Shown here piece by piece: positions 7,892 through 16,737 of a DNA stretch of 37,767 nt (positions within the stretch are counted from its first letter, which is position 1; each line of letters opens with the position of its first letter). The stretch lies in contig JAUZOA010000053.1 of the NCBI GenBank assembly GCA_030706685.1, positions 1 through 37,767 of the forward strand. The letters run 5' to 3'. The notes under the pieces were generated by a model that ran no database searches, had not been told where the DNA came from, and was given only the letters and a program-made list of their open reading frames with translations. A program made the position numbers and the translations under genes. The stretch is from Bacteroidota bacterium. GTDB taxonomy: Bacteria; Bacteroidota; Bacteroidia; Chitinophagales; Chitinophagaceae.

Positions 7892-8679
7892 CATTTCCTG
7901 GTAATGCGCCAGTAAAGATTCTTCAAAAGTACAGTGGTGCTTTCGGGGTTCCGCAGGTCGATTATTTTCCGGTCAATCACGGCTTCCTTTAATTGCTGCC
8001 AGTAAAGCTCTTTATGTTTTTCCATGATATAATTCACGATCTCGGCCCTTTTTGGTTCGGATTGTGTAAGCAGCATAGACTTTTCAGTCACCCGGTAATT
8101 CAATAAATACTCTTTGATCACGCGCACTTGCCAGCCTGCCGCGGTAAGCCGTATCCAGAATTCCCAGTCCTCGTAACCGCTTTTCATTTGTTCATCATAG
8201 CCGCCTGCTTTTTCCCAGCATTCTTTCCTGAACATAGCGCTGGCGCAGCTCTCTTGCCGGTATAAAAAGTTTTTGACATCGCCGCCAAGTGGTTTCCACC
8301 GGAATTTTCTCCCGCCAAAACTTTTTAAATAACAAGTGACGGCTCCCACGATACTCTCTTTTTCCAAAACCATCACTCCTTTTTCAATAAAACTGTTTTC
8401 AAACTTGTCATCCGCATCCAGCGTAACAATGAACAGGCCTTTTGCCCGGTGGATACCGTAGTTACGGGCAGAGGACAAATGACCATTTTCTTTGTGCAGT
8501 ACAGTGATAAGCGGATGATTCAAAGAATTGAGCTTTTGAATGGTAGCCGCATCTGTAGAGCCATCATTGACGACAAGGATCTCAATATCCTTAAAAGTTT
8601 GGCCGAGGGCCGACCCGATCGAATCGTCCAGGTAATGCCCGTCGTTATAACAGGGAATGATCACACTTACGAGCGGCAT
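7891..8679 (-). CDS. Glycosyltransferase family 2 (GT-A)
   Basis: The 262-residue protein opens directly with the GT2 start VSVIIPCYNDGHYLDDSI, followed by ILVVNDGSTD and the metal/nucleotide DXD region LDADDKF at about residues 94-100. A later GYDEQMKSGYEDWEFWIRL carries the ED motif near the catalytic base. It would use a nucleotide sugar and act at the inner face of the membrane on a surface glycan; specificity is unknown. It is divergent from another GT2 gene with 65 bases between them and convergent with the YfhO gene, so the three may serve one glycan. Confidence 0.92.
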   Translation of the reverse strand: MPLVSVIIPCYNDGHYLDDSIGSALGQTFKDIEILVVNDGSTDAATIQKLNSLNHPLITVLHKENGHLSSARNYGIHRAKGLFIVTLDADDKFENSFIEKGVMVLEKESIVGAVTCYLKSFGGRKFRWKPLGGDVKNFLYRQESCASAMFRKECWEKAGGYDEQMKSGYEDWEFWIRLTAAGWQVRVIKEYLLNYRVTEKSMLLTQSEPKRAEIVNYIMEKHKELYWQQLKEAVIDRKIIDLRNPESTTVLLKNLYWRITRK

Positions 8680-8744
8680 GGTCTTTTTTGTTATTTTAGC
8701 AAACTAAGGCAAAAAATTAAACAAAGCCATCAAAATTTCCTGTA

Positions 8745-9674
8745 TTGAAACCCCTGAGCTTTATTATTATTACTTATAACCGGCCCGATGATGCATTGGA
8801 ACTGCTGCAGAATATCGCCGGCCTGGATGAGGCTGCCGGTTTATTACAGGAGATCATACTCGTCAATAATCTTTCTTCTGTAAGCTATAGTAAAGTGGAA
8901 GATTATATCAGGTCACAATCGTCCCTTCCTTTTCAATATATCCAGGCGCCGGAAAATCTTGGTGTAGCCCGTGGCCGCAATTTTGCCCTGCGATTTGCCA
9001 CCGCCCCGGTCCTGATCCTGCTGGACGATGATGCGGTATTGCAAAATAAGGACGCCTTAAAACAAATAGTACAGGCTTTTGCGGAGCCGCCAGCCACTCC
9101 GTCACCAGGTGAAAGAGAAACAGCTATCGTTTCTTTTAAAATATTGTATTACGATACTCTCGAGATGCAAAAGAACGGGTTGCCTCATAAAAAATATAGC
9201 CAATACAAAGACAAACATTCTTTCTATACGTACTACTATGCGGGTGGCGCCCATGCTATAAAAAGAGAAGTGCTGGAACAGGTGGGTTATTACCCGGAAG
9301 ATTTTTTTTATGGCATGGAAGAATATGATCTTGGTTACCGGATCCTGGATAAAGGTTATGCCATACAATACAATGACAGCATTGTCATGTTGCACAAAGA
9401 ATCGCCGCTGGGCAGGAAACCAACCAGTGAGAAATTGAGAATGATGTGGGTGAATAAATCAAAAGTTGCCTGGCGCTATTTGCCAAAAGCATATTTCTAC
9501 AGTACGGCCCTGCTCTGGTCATTTCAATACCTGCGGGTGACGGGTTTTAACCTGAAACATTATTTCAGGGCCTGGAAAGCGATCACCTCCATACCCCGAA
9601 CAGAACCGAGACACAAAATATCGCAGGCTACAATGGCTTACCTGCGAAAAGTGGAAGCAAGGTTGTATTATTAG
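8745..9674 (+). CDS. Glycosyltransferase family 2 (GT-A)
   Basis: The 309-residue GT2 starts with LSFIIITYNRPDDALELLQN, has IILVNN, GVARGRNFALR and the DXD region ILLDDDAVLQ at about residues 92-101, and a FYGMEEYDLGYRIL segment with the ED-like acidic pair. The C-terminal 70 residues are basic and aromatic, as in members that bind the membrane surface. The start is TTG at 8745; no ATG lies near the beginning of the conserved domain. Divergent from the GT2 on the minus strand. Substrate unknown. Confidence 0.9.
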   Translation: MKPLSFIIITYNRPDDALELLQNIAGLDEAAGLLQEIILVNNLSSVSYSKVEDYIRSQSSLPFQYIQAPENLGVARGRNFALRFATAPVLILLDDDAVLQNKDALKQIVQAFAEPPATPSPGERETAIVSFKILYYDTLEMQKNGLPHKKYSQYKDKHSFYTYYYAGGAHAIKREVLEQVGYYPEDFFYGMEEYDLGYRILDKGYAIQYNDSIVMLHKESPLGRKPTSEKLRMMWVNKSKVAWRYLPKAYFYSTALLWSFQYLRVTGFNLKHYFRAWKAITSIPRTEPRHKISQATMAYLRKVEARLYY

Positions 9675-9678
9675 AAAT

Positions 9679-9728
9679 CGCTAATTAACGCTAATTAACG
9701 CTAATTGACGCTAAGCCCGCTAATTACG
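9679..9728. repeat. Short tandem repeat CGCTAATTAA
   Basis: Three 10-base units CGCTAATTAA, CGCTAATTAA and CGCTAATTGA (9679-9708) are followed by a shortened CGCTAAG and then CGCTAATTAC at 9719. It lies 5 bases after the GT2 stop codon. The same AATTACGCT word occurs at window position 1-9. It is non-coding. Confidence 0.8.
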
Positions 9729-9844
9729 CCAAGGTCTTATGCAAGAGGACAAGAGGCAGCAAAATTGGATGATAGAGCGTACTGGTTGGCTCATATTAAC
9801 CTGTGGTATTAGCCCTCAAAGCAAGACGCACCGCCTCTCTTGCT

Positions 9845-9875
9845 ATTGTCCGGTGGCCACAAATTCTTAAATTTG
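9845..9875 (+). promoter_or_regulatory. Candidate promoter for the T9SS protein at 9928
   Basis: ATTG (9845-9848), 19 bases, then TAAATTTG (9868-9875) matches TTTG-N19-TAnnTTTG with one mismatch in the -33 part. The predicted start is near 9882, leaving a leader of roughly 45 bases. Confidence 0.5.
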
Positions 9876-9927
9876 GCGATTAGCCGCTTTCAGATTACCA
9901 GAGTTCAGGTACCGGAAAAATTTTTTC

Positions 9928-10464
9928 ATGTTTCACCACAAACCATTTATTGCTATCCGGGCAAAGTTTTTTCATGTTCTTATCAGCGTGAATCTTTCGT
10001 TGCTGTTTCAACAAGGCGCATCCGGTCAGCAACTGGTAAATGCAACAGGAAATACCATTACCGATAACAATATAAGTATTGAATATGCTATCGGTGAAAT
10101 TGCCATTACAACATTGTCTTCCGGCGACGTCTTTGTCACGCAGGGGCTTTTACAGCCCATTATAAAAATTGATGGGGGAGATCCTTGTAAAATGCTTGAT
10201 TTGATACCCAATGCCTTTACTCCTAATAATGACGGGCTGAATGATTGTTATGGTCTGAAGCAATGGCCTTATGCCTCATCTTTTGAAATGAGCATTTTTA
10301 ACAGATGGGGCGGGTTGATCTTCAAAACAACGGATATGTTTGCCTGCTGGGACGGGAAGTTTAAGGGAAAAGATCAGCCGGTAGGAGTTTACGTTTATAT
10401 GATACGTGCCACGACCAGTTGCGGCCCGGTATTTAAAAAAGGCACTTTTGCTTTAATAAGATGA
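9928..10464 (+). CDS. Small exported protein with T9SS type B sorting domain
   Basis: The 178-residue protein has a basic start, a hydrophobic stretch (residues about 14-27) and a likely cleavage after GASGQ. A short mature region contains NATGNTITDN, IEYAIGEIAI and TQGLLQP. Residues about 93-178 form a gliding-motility/CHU_C type B sorting domain: PNAFTPNNDGLNDCYG, FNRWG, CWDGKF and GVYVYMI. T9SS substrates of this kind cross the outer membrane and stay at the surface. The short N-terminal region is paralogous to that of the gene at 14443, which carries a type A domain instead. The kinase gene starts 80 bases downstream. Confidence 0.85.
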   Translation: MFHHKPFIAIRAKFFHVLISVNLSLLFQQGASGQQLVNATGNTITDNNISIEYAIGEIAITTLSSGDVFVTQGLLQPIIKIDGGDPCKMLDLIPNAFTPNNDGLNDCYGLKQWPYASSFEMSIFNRWGGLIFKTTDMFACWDGKFKGKDQPVGVYVYMIRATTSCGPVFKKGTFALIR

Positions 10465-10544
10465 TGCGCTTTCCGCATTCAACCAGGTTTAGTGCCCGGA
10501 AAGTTCTTCTGACTAACCAAGATGTCCACTACAAGTAAAGAATA

Positions 10545-13388
10545 ATGAAGCTGTTTATCCTTATACCTTACTGTGTATTGGTAATTAATATCACCTATTT
10601 GCGGGCACAGTCTTACAGTTCTGTTCGCTATGACACAAAAGATGGGCTGCCAAGCTCTACGGTGTATGATGTTTCGCAGGACAAAAATGGATTTATCTGG
10701 TTTGCCACGGAGAACGGGCTATGTCGTTTTGATGGAAAAAATTTTAAGACTTTTACCACTAAAGATGGATTGCCTGATAATTCAATTCTGAATGTACATG
10801 GCGATAATTCGGGCAGAGTTTACTTTACTCCTTTTACGCATAGCCTTTACTACTACCAGGATGATAAATTTTTTCATGTTCCTATTCCTGAAAAATATAA
10901 AGTAGACCTGTCTACTATCTCTCTTTTTCTAAACAAAAAAGATAAAATAATTTTATCCGGTATTACGGATAGCTACCTGTTAGAGAATGGCAGTTTTATT
11001 TCATTTCGTGATAAGTACAAAATACATCCAAAAAATTTTTCTATCAGGAGCGTCTATGACACATTAATAATAGCAGCATCAGACGACAGCCTCTTTTTCA
11101 TACCCGATTCAGGAAAAATCAGGTCCGTAGGGGGAGATAACGGAAAAATTGTAGAAGTATTTGATGAAAACGCAAAAGAGCAACAATTAATCCATAAAAG
11201 CAAGTCTGTTCCCGGTAAATACTTATCGCATAATCTTCTCTACATCTATTTGAACAATTTTATTAATATCTATAACACTACCACCGGCAATTTGATTCAT
11301 AAGATTAAAGTTGATAAATTCAGTAATGCATTTGTAGACAATGAAAACAATTTATGGATTTCTACTCTTGGTGATGGCGTATACAGGTTTCCTTCTTTTA
11401 GCTTCAGGGATATCAGCTTTGGCGGAAAAAGAGAAATTTTCTCTCTTACCAAAACAGACCATCAGCTGATAGCAGGAACAGACTTTAGCAAAATGTATAG
11501 TATCCCTTTCAAAAGCGCCGGAGACTTCTACACAATCATTGATTTTTCTAAATTGATAGCAACGTCCGGAAACACGGTAACACATCTCACTAAAAGAAAC
11601 AGAATATTTATACTGCACTCCCGGGGAAACAATCTTTATATCGGCGCCGATGCCTTCCTGTTGAAAAAAACAGGATCGTCTGCCCCGCTTTTCAGAAATA
11701 TCTATCCCGTAAAAGATATTGATGTGACAGGTAAAAAAATGCTGGTTTGCACAGGCCAGGCTGTGTTGTTATTAGAAGAGCAGGATATGTCGGTAAAGGA
11801 TACATTGCTGAGACAAAGGGCAACTTGTGGCATTGCTTACCGGGGCGATTATTATATCGGAACACTCGGAGGCCTGATCAAAATAGATGCGGCGACTAAG
11901 GCGATTACAGAGTTATACTCTTTATTCGCGCCCCTCAAAGGCAGGATCACCGCCCTGAAAAAGGGGATAAATGATGATCTGTGGATTGCCACCAGCGGTT
12001 CCGGCCTGGTTCGGTTTAAAGACAATAAAATCATTCAAACACTAAAAGAGGAAGATGGGTTGACCAGCGATATCTGCACCAGTCTTTTTATTGATAGCGA
12101 TTTGGTATGGCTCGGAACGAACAAAGGCCTTAACCGGATTGAAACCGGAAAAGAGAAAGCAGTTGTTACGAGGTTCACGTCAGCTAACGGGTTGGGCGCT
12201 GATTTTATCAATGCGGTGCTCGTCGCAGACAGTAATGTTTATGTAGGCACGGCAACAGGACTCACTATCTTCAGCAAGAATGTTCTGACAGAAAAATCTG
12301 TATGTATACTCCATATCCTGCAGGTTTCAGAAAATAGTAAGCCCCTGAAAACAGAAAATACTTATTCCTTTCCTTATAGTGCCCTTAATATTCAAATTGA
12401 TTTTACTGCCATTTCATACAAATCTGCCGGCGATATAACATATTATTACCAGTTGAAAGGCCTGGGCAACAACTGGAATACTACCACTGCCAATTTTATT
12501 AACTTTTCAACCCTGCAGCCCGGTAACTACACTTTATACCTGAAAGCCATTAATAAATTTGGGGTGGAAAGTGATACTAAAGCTATCAGGATTATTATAC
12601 AGCCACCCTGGTGGCAAACCTGGCTTTTCAGGATAACAGCCCTGGTAATGCTTGGATCGCTGGTGCTGGTCATATACCGGTACAATATCAGGAATATAAA
12701 GCGGAAGGAAGAAATAAAGAGAGAATTTGAATCAAGGTTTTCAGCCCTTGAACAAAAGGCACTGCAGGCGCAAATGAACCCACATTTCATTTTTAACTCC
12801 CTTAATTCGATACAAAATTTTATTCTCGATCTTGATGCAGAAGGCGCCAACAGTTATCTCACCAGCTTCGCCAGCCTTATCCGGCAGACACTGGAAAATT
12901 CCATGCAGCCATTAATCACGGTTGCCAGTGAATTAAAATACCTTGAGACTTACCTGGGCCTGGAAAAATTACGCTTTAGGGACAAATTTGACTACAAAAT
13001 CCTTGCAGATGAGGCCATTGATCAAAACAAGACATTACTACCGGGAATGCTGTTGCAGCCGTATATTGAGAATTCAATTCGTCATGGCATTCAGCACCGC
13101 AAAGACAATAATGGCTTAATTTCACTGACCATTAGCAAAACTTCCGATAACTGCATTCTTTATGCCATATCAGATAACGGAGTGGGTCGCAAAAAAGCGG
13201 AAGAATTGAAGTCGTCCAGGCATATTGCCTACCAGTCGAGGGGGATTTCGATTAATGAAAAAAGGATTGCCGCCATCAATAACCAATTTAAAACAAATAT
13301 CCGGGTGAATACTGAAGATATAGTTGATGAGAATGGAATGGTGACAGGGACAACCGTAACCGTACTGATTCCCCGGATTCTTAAGTGA
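10545..13388 (+). CDS. Membrane sensor histidine kinase: propeller, Y_Y_Y, LytS-type kinase
   Basis: The 947-residue protein has a signal peptide (to about residue 22), a periplasmic two-component propeller (DTKDGLPSSTVYDVSQDKNG, FIWFATENGLCRFDG and later LWIATSGSGLVRF, VWLGTNKGLNRI) and a Y_Y_Y domain (about 610-685, ITYYYQLKGLGNNWN). One membrane helix follows (about 690-712). The His_kinase domain (PF06580) has NPHFIFNSLNSIQNFI, with phospho-acceptor His near residue 747. The ATP-binding part shows YIENSIRHG and ISDNGVGRKKAEEL. It partners with the LytTR regulator six bases downstream. Propellers of this class in other Bacteroidota sense glycans or cell-surface cues; the ligand here is unknown. 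Confidence 0.95.
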   Translation: MKLFILIPYCVLVINITYLRAQSYSSVRYDTKDGLPSSTVYDVSQDKNGFIWFATENGLCRFDGKNFKTFTTKDGLPDNSILNVHGDNSGRVYFTPFTHSLYYYQDDKFFHVPIPEKYKVDLSTISLFLNKKDKIILSGITDSYLLENGSFISFRDKYKIHPKNFSIRSVYDTLIIAASDDSLFFIPDSGKIRSVGGDNGKIVEVFDENAKEQQLIHKSKSVPGKYLSHNLLYIYLNNFINIYNTTTGNLIHKIKVDKFSNAFVDNENNLWISTLGDGVYRFPSFSFRDISFGGKREIFSLTKTDHQLIAGTDFSKMYSIPFKSAGDFYTIIDFSKLIATSGNTVTHLTKRNRIFILHSRGNNLYIGADAFLLKKTGSSAPLFRNIYPVKDIDVTGKKMLVCTGQAVLLLEEQDMSVKDTLLRQRATCGIAYRGDYYIGTLGGLIKIDAATKAITELYSLFAPLKGRITALKKGINDDLWIATSGSGLVRFKDNKIIQTLKEEDGLTSDICTSLFIDSDLVWLGTNKGLNRIETGKEKAVVTRFTSANGLGADFINAVLVADSNVYVGTATGLTIFSKNVLTEKSVCILHILQVSENSKPLKTENTYSFPYSALNIQIDFTAISYKSAGDITYYYQLKGLGNNWNTTTANFINFSTLQPGNYTLYLKAINKFGVESDTKAIRIIIQPPWWQTWLFRITALVMLGSLVLVIYRYNIRNIKRKEEIKREFESRFSALEQKALQAQMNPHFIFNSLNSIQNFILDLDAEGANSYLTSFASLIRQTLENSMQPLITVASELKYLETYLGLEKLRFRDKFDYKILADEAIDQNKTLLPGMLLQPYIENSIRHGIQHRKDNNGLISLTISKTSDNCILYAISDNGVGRKKAEELKSSRHIAYQSRGISINEKRIAAINNQFKTNIRVNTEDIVDENGMVTGTTVTVLIPRILK

Positions 13389-13394
13389 CAATCT

Positions 13395-14132
13395 ATGATA
13401 CAAGCCATAATCATTGATGATGAACCGGGAAATATTGATGTCTTAAAAAAGATGATTGCAGATTTCTGCAAGGATGTTGAAATATCCGGCACAGCAGCTT
13501 CCGTTGACGAAGGAGTAACCGTAATCAAAGAAAGAAAACCGGACCTTGTCTTCCTGGATATAGAGATGCCGGGAAAAAATGCATTTGACCTGATTGATTA
13601 TTTTACCCCTGTTGGGTTTGAAATCATATTCGTTACTGCTTTTGAACAGTATGCACTTAAAGCATTCCGTTATAGCGCTATTGACTACCTGTTGAAACCT
13701 GTAAGTATCAGGGAACTCCGGGAAGCTATTGAGAAGGCAAGAAAGTGTATAAAAGAAAGAAATTTCCAGGACCGGCTTGATAATTTTTTTGCTATTGAAA
13801 GAAAAAAGGAAACCAAAATTGCCATCCAATTGAAAGATGGGTACAGTTTTATTAACTACAATGACATTGTCTGCTGCTCATCAGAAGGGGCCTATACCGT
13901 TATCTCCTTTGTCAATGGCAACAAATTATTATCCAGCAATAACCTGAAACATTTTGAAGATCTTCTTCCGGAAGATATTTTTTGCCGGATTCACAATTCT
14001 CATTTGGCCAACCTGGATCATGCGGTTCGTTATTCAAAAGGGAGGGGAGGCAACCTGCTAATGGTCAATAAGATGATGCTGGAAGTATCCCAGCGAAAAA
14101 AAGATGAACTGCTGAGCCGGTTCAAAAAATAA
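13395..14132 (+). CDS. LytTR-family response regulator
   Basis: The 245-residue protein joins a receiver domain (about 1-120) to a LytTR DNA-binding domain (about 145-243). Receiver residues are in place: acidic pair Asp8-Asp9, phospho-acceptor Asp55 in VFLDIEMPG, Thr81 and Lys101 in YLLKPV. The LytTR half shows IVCCSSEGAYTVI and IHNSHLANLDHAV. It starts 6 bases after the kinase stop, so they are one operon and presumably a signalling pair. Its targets may include the adjoining surface protein genes at 9928 and 14443-16595; this is inferred from position only. Confidence 0.95.
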   Translation: MIQAIIIDDEPGNIDVLKKMIADFCKDVEISGTAASVDEGVTVIKERKPDLVFLDIEMPGKNAFDLIDYFTPVGFEIIFVTAFEQYALKAFRYSAIDYLLKPVSIRELREAIEKARKCIKERNFQDRLDNFFAIERKKETKIAIQLKDGYSFINYNDIVCCSSEGAYTVISFVNGNKLLSSNNLKHFEDLLPEDIFCRIHNSHLANLDHAVRYSKGRGGNLLMVNKMMLEVSQRKKDELLSRFKK

Positions 14133-14442
14133 TGCCTTGCAGAAAAGCCCTGTTTCTACTCAGTTAAAGCCCAAAATAACTCACTTATAAAGATTTTTCT
14201 GAATATTGAAATTATTTTTGCGCTTATCCTTATTTTCATAGTAGTTATCAGTCGAAACCATTAACCATTTCATTCTTATCCACTCCAGTATAAAACCAAA
14301 AAACTTTGCGCAGGGGAAAATATTTTTTATCTTTAATAACTACTGTTTTTTGTAAAAAGCAACTGTCCTCTTTTTTGAATCCAAATGATTTAAGTTCTAT
14401 CCCTCCTGTGTAATACCAGTTTTTTTATCAAAAAAAATTGAA
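14133..14442. other. 310-base gap between regulator and T9SS gene
   Basis: AT-rich and without a credible reading frame. It holds the candidate promoter at 14305-14335. I found no terminator with a T-tract behind the regulator gene. Any LytTR binding repeats would be expected here upstream of the promoter, but I could not pick out a convincing direct repeat by eye. Confidence 0.5.
14305..14335 (+). promoter_or_regulatory. Candidate promoter for the 14443-16595 operon
   Basis: TTTG (14305-14308), exactly 19 bases, then TATCTTTA (14328-14335) fits TTTG-N19-TAnnTTTG with one mismatch at the last base. Transcription would begin near 14342, giving a leader of about 100 bases before ATG 14443. Confidence 0.5.
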
Positions 14443-14946
14443 ATGTATAGCCACTGCCTGTTTACGTCCCTATCAGCCAAGCGTAAGAACATTTTTATCA
14501 CTTTGGGGATCGTGTTCTTTTTTTACAGTACTTCTGCCCAGAAATTAATAAACGCAACCGGCGCTACGATCAGTGACAACCAGTACAACATTGAGTATTC
14601 TGTTGGTGAAATTTCCATAGCAACTCTCGCAGCTAATGCGAATACCAGTTTTATAACCCAGGGGCTATTGCAACCCAATATTAAAATGATAAATCCCGCC
14701 TGTGAAATTGTGAATGATACGGTCAGTTGTTTTCCCAACCCGACAGAAAACATCCTCAGCGTTGTGTCAAGGGTTGACTGGATCACCAGCTATCGCATCT
14801 ATGCAGCCGATGGTAAACTGGTAAGAGTGGCTCCTTTTATCAATAACCAGATCAATATGTACAGTCTTCCCGGGGGCGCTTATTTTATAAAGCTTTACCC
14901 GGGATGTAACGATAAATTCAGAGTACTTAAAGTAATCAAGCAATGA
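14443..14946 (+). CDS. Small exported protein with T9SS type A sorting domain
   Basis: The 167-residue protein has a signal peptide with hydrophobic core ITLGIVFFFYSTSAQ. Its short mature part has NATGATISDNQYNIEYSVGE and TQGLLQPNIK, clearly paralogous to the protein at 9928. Residues about 90-167 form a Por-secretion type A tail: CFPNPTENILSV, YRIYAADGKLV, LPGGAYFIKLY and a lysine-rich end. The core is too small for a catalytic domain, so it may be a surface or structural component. Its stop overlaps the start of the next gene (ATGA, 14943-14946), so they are co-translated. Confidence 0.8.
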   Translation: MYSHCLFTSLSAKRKNIFITLGIVFFFYSTSAQKLINATGATISDNQYNIEYSVGEISIATLAANANTSFITQGLLQPNIKMINPACEIVNDTVSCFPNPTENILSVVSRVDWITSYRIYAADGKLVRVAPFINNQINMYSLPGGAYFIKLYPGCNDKFRVLKVIKQ

Positions 14947-16595
14947 AAAAAATCGCCTTAACCATTTTAACCCTATCCTTTATTATCTGTGTTTCTGCAC
15001 AGACACCCCAGGCAATGAATTACCAGGCTATTGCCCGTAATTCTCTTGGCCAAATAGTACCCTCACAAAATATCGGGGTCCGTTTCACGATAACAGATGC
15101 TACTGGCAATACTGTCTATTACCAGGAAACACAAAGTACAACCACCAATAATTTTGGGTTGTTTACCCTCGCCATTGGAAAAGGTACTGCTGTCAGTGGC
15201 GCGATTGCACCCATTGACTGGTCAACGGGGGGCGATAAATACCTGAAAGTGGAAATTGCCCCGCAGGGCGGAAGCAATTATACTATACAAGGAACGACTC
15301 AATTAATCAGCGTTCCTTATGCTTTATATTCCGAAAAGACGAAGCTGATCGGCGGTAATGCCATAACCATCACTAATGGGAACACGATCAATGCAAATTA
15401 TATCGCAGGACCCGGCATAAATATTACAGGCAATACTATTTCATCATCTGCCTGGCTTTTGAACGGGAATGCCGGCACCACAGCATCTAATTTCCTTGGC
15501 ACTACAGATAATCAGCCCATCAATTTCAGGACGAACAATATATCGCGGCTATCGATCGGCGAAAGCACGATTATCGGATCCAATAATGTAAGCTATATCG
15601 TAGCAGGCCAGGCATCGAATTTTAATACAAACCCTGTGAGTCTTGCTATATACGGAAAAGATATCAGCGGCGCGTTCCTGCCTTTTGGCGTGGCTACCAA
15701 TATTGCCGGAATGACCTGGGATCCCACGAGTGGCAGCACTCATACGCTTGGTCGCCAGGTAAGGTGGTCACAATGGCCCGATAATACCAATTTCGTGTTT
15801 TATGACCAGGGTATTGACCAGGAAGGGGACTTCTTTATAACCGAGCAGGGCCAGTCAGGAACAGGGGGAGTTTTTCCCAAAAAAATGCTGCAGATAAGCG
15901 CTACCGATAATGTAGGTATTAATATGGCCTGGGCAGAGAACCCGACCGCTAATTTTCATACCAAAGGAACTTTGCGATTTGAAGGTATCGCTGCCAATAA
16001 TGCATTATCCAGGGTTCTTGTCATGGATGCAAATGGAAATGTTGCCAGCAGGGACGTGGCAACTTTTGGTGGTTTTTGGGTAGCTGACGCTAACGGTATC
16101 CACAATAATAATACGGGTCATGTTGGGATCGGAGACTTGTCGAACAACTTACAGGAACTTACCGTATCCATGCTGGAAAATACTATCGATGGAAGATCGA
16201 CAGCAAGGTTTATTTCTAATGATAGCTGGCAAACTGCCGTAAGTATTGACAATACCACTTCCAATAAAGCGTTCAGTCTTGTAACAGGAGGAACGTCCAA
16301 TATTCAGGCTACCTATGGTGCCGGAGCCAATAACTTCGGAATTGTAAACGGTACTGTCACCGCTTCACCAAATACTATTCCATTTATCATCACCAGCGAT
16401 GATAAAGTGGGAATCAGTTCCAGCCTGGGGGGCACTAATAATTTGCCTCATTCACGGTTGCATGTACGGGATGGCGATATTTATATTAATGATATCGGTT
16501 CGGGAGTCATTATGAAATCCCCGAACGGGCAATGCTGGAGAATGACGGTAAGTGATGCCGGAACTCCTGTATTTACGGCCATTCCCTGTCCATAA
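14943..16595 (+). CDS. Secreted adhesin-like protein, tail-fibre-like architecture
   Basis: The 550-residue product has a signal peptide ending at VSAQ (residue 20). It starts the mature part with TPQAMNYQAIARNSLGQ, a beta-rich domain (about 21-135, ending QLISVPYALYSEKT) that is common at the front of large Bacteroidota exported proteins. Low-complexity Gly/Asn/Thr-rich beta repeats follow (GNAITITNGNTINANYIAGP), then longer segments resembling phage tail-fibre shafts. It has no recognisable T9SS tail, so its route past the outer membrane is unclear. It overlaps the preceding gene by 4 bases and is closed by a terminator at 16631. Function unproven; adhesion or an extracellular fibre is a guess from architecture. 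Confidence 0.7.
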   Translation: MKKIALTILTLSFIICVSAQTPQAMNYQAIARNSLGQIVPSQNIGVRFTITDATGNTVYYQETQSTTTNNFGLFTLAIGKGTAVSGAIAPIDWSTGGDKYLKVEIAPQGGSNYTIQGTTQLISVPYALYSEKTKLIGGNAITITNGNTINANYIAGPGINITGNTISSSAWLLNGNAGTTASNFLGTTDNQPINFRTNNISRLSIGESTIIGSNNVSYIVAGQASNFNTNPVSLAIYGKDISGAFLPFGVATNIAGMTWDPTSGSTHTLGRQVRWSQWPDNTNFVFYDQGIDQEGDFFITEQGQSGTGGVFPKKMLQISATDNVGINMAWAENPTANFHTKGTLRFEGIAANNALSRVLVMDANGNVASRDVATFGGFWVADANGIHNNNTGHVGIGDLSNNLQELTVSMLENTIDGRSTARFISNDSWQTAVSIDNTTSNKAFSLVTGGTSNIQATYGAGANNFGIVNGTVTASPNTIPFIITSDDKVGISSSLGGTNNLPHSRLHVRDGDIYINDIGSGVIMKSPNGQCWRMTVSDAGTPVFTAIPCP

Positions 16596-16630
16596 CAAAA
16601 TCCAGTTCATACAGAATTAATAATATATTT

Positions 16631-16656
16631 GTGCCTTTTTATAAGGCACTTTTTTT
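16631..16656 (+). terminator. Rho-independent terminator
   Basis: GTGCCTT (16631-16637), loop TTTAT and AAGGCAC (16643-16649) make a perfect 7-bp stem followed by seven T residues (16650-16656). It lies 36 bases past the stop of the adhesin-like gene and closes that operon. Confidence 0.92.
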
Positions 16657-16737
16657 ATGCCTGGGTACAGATCAAAAAACTATTTTAGGAAGGATCACAA
16701 AAGGAGCTTCTGAAAACTGATTTCAATTTCCGATGTT

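Noticed and set aside
9840-10067. 75-codon frame overlapping the start of the T9SS gene
   Set aside because: It lies in another frame of the promoter and signal peptide region with no recognisable features.
16624-16631. TATATTTG as a promoter for the FkbM gene
   Set aside because: RNA would start inside the terminator hairpin at 16631, and no -33 element is present; probably chance.
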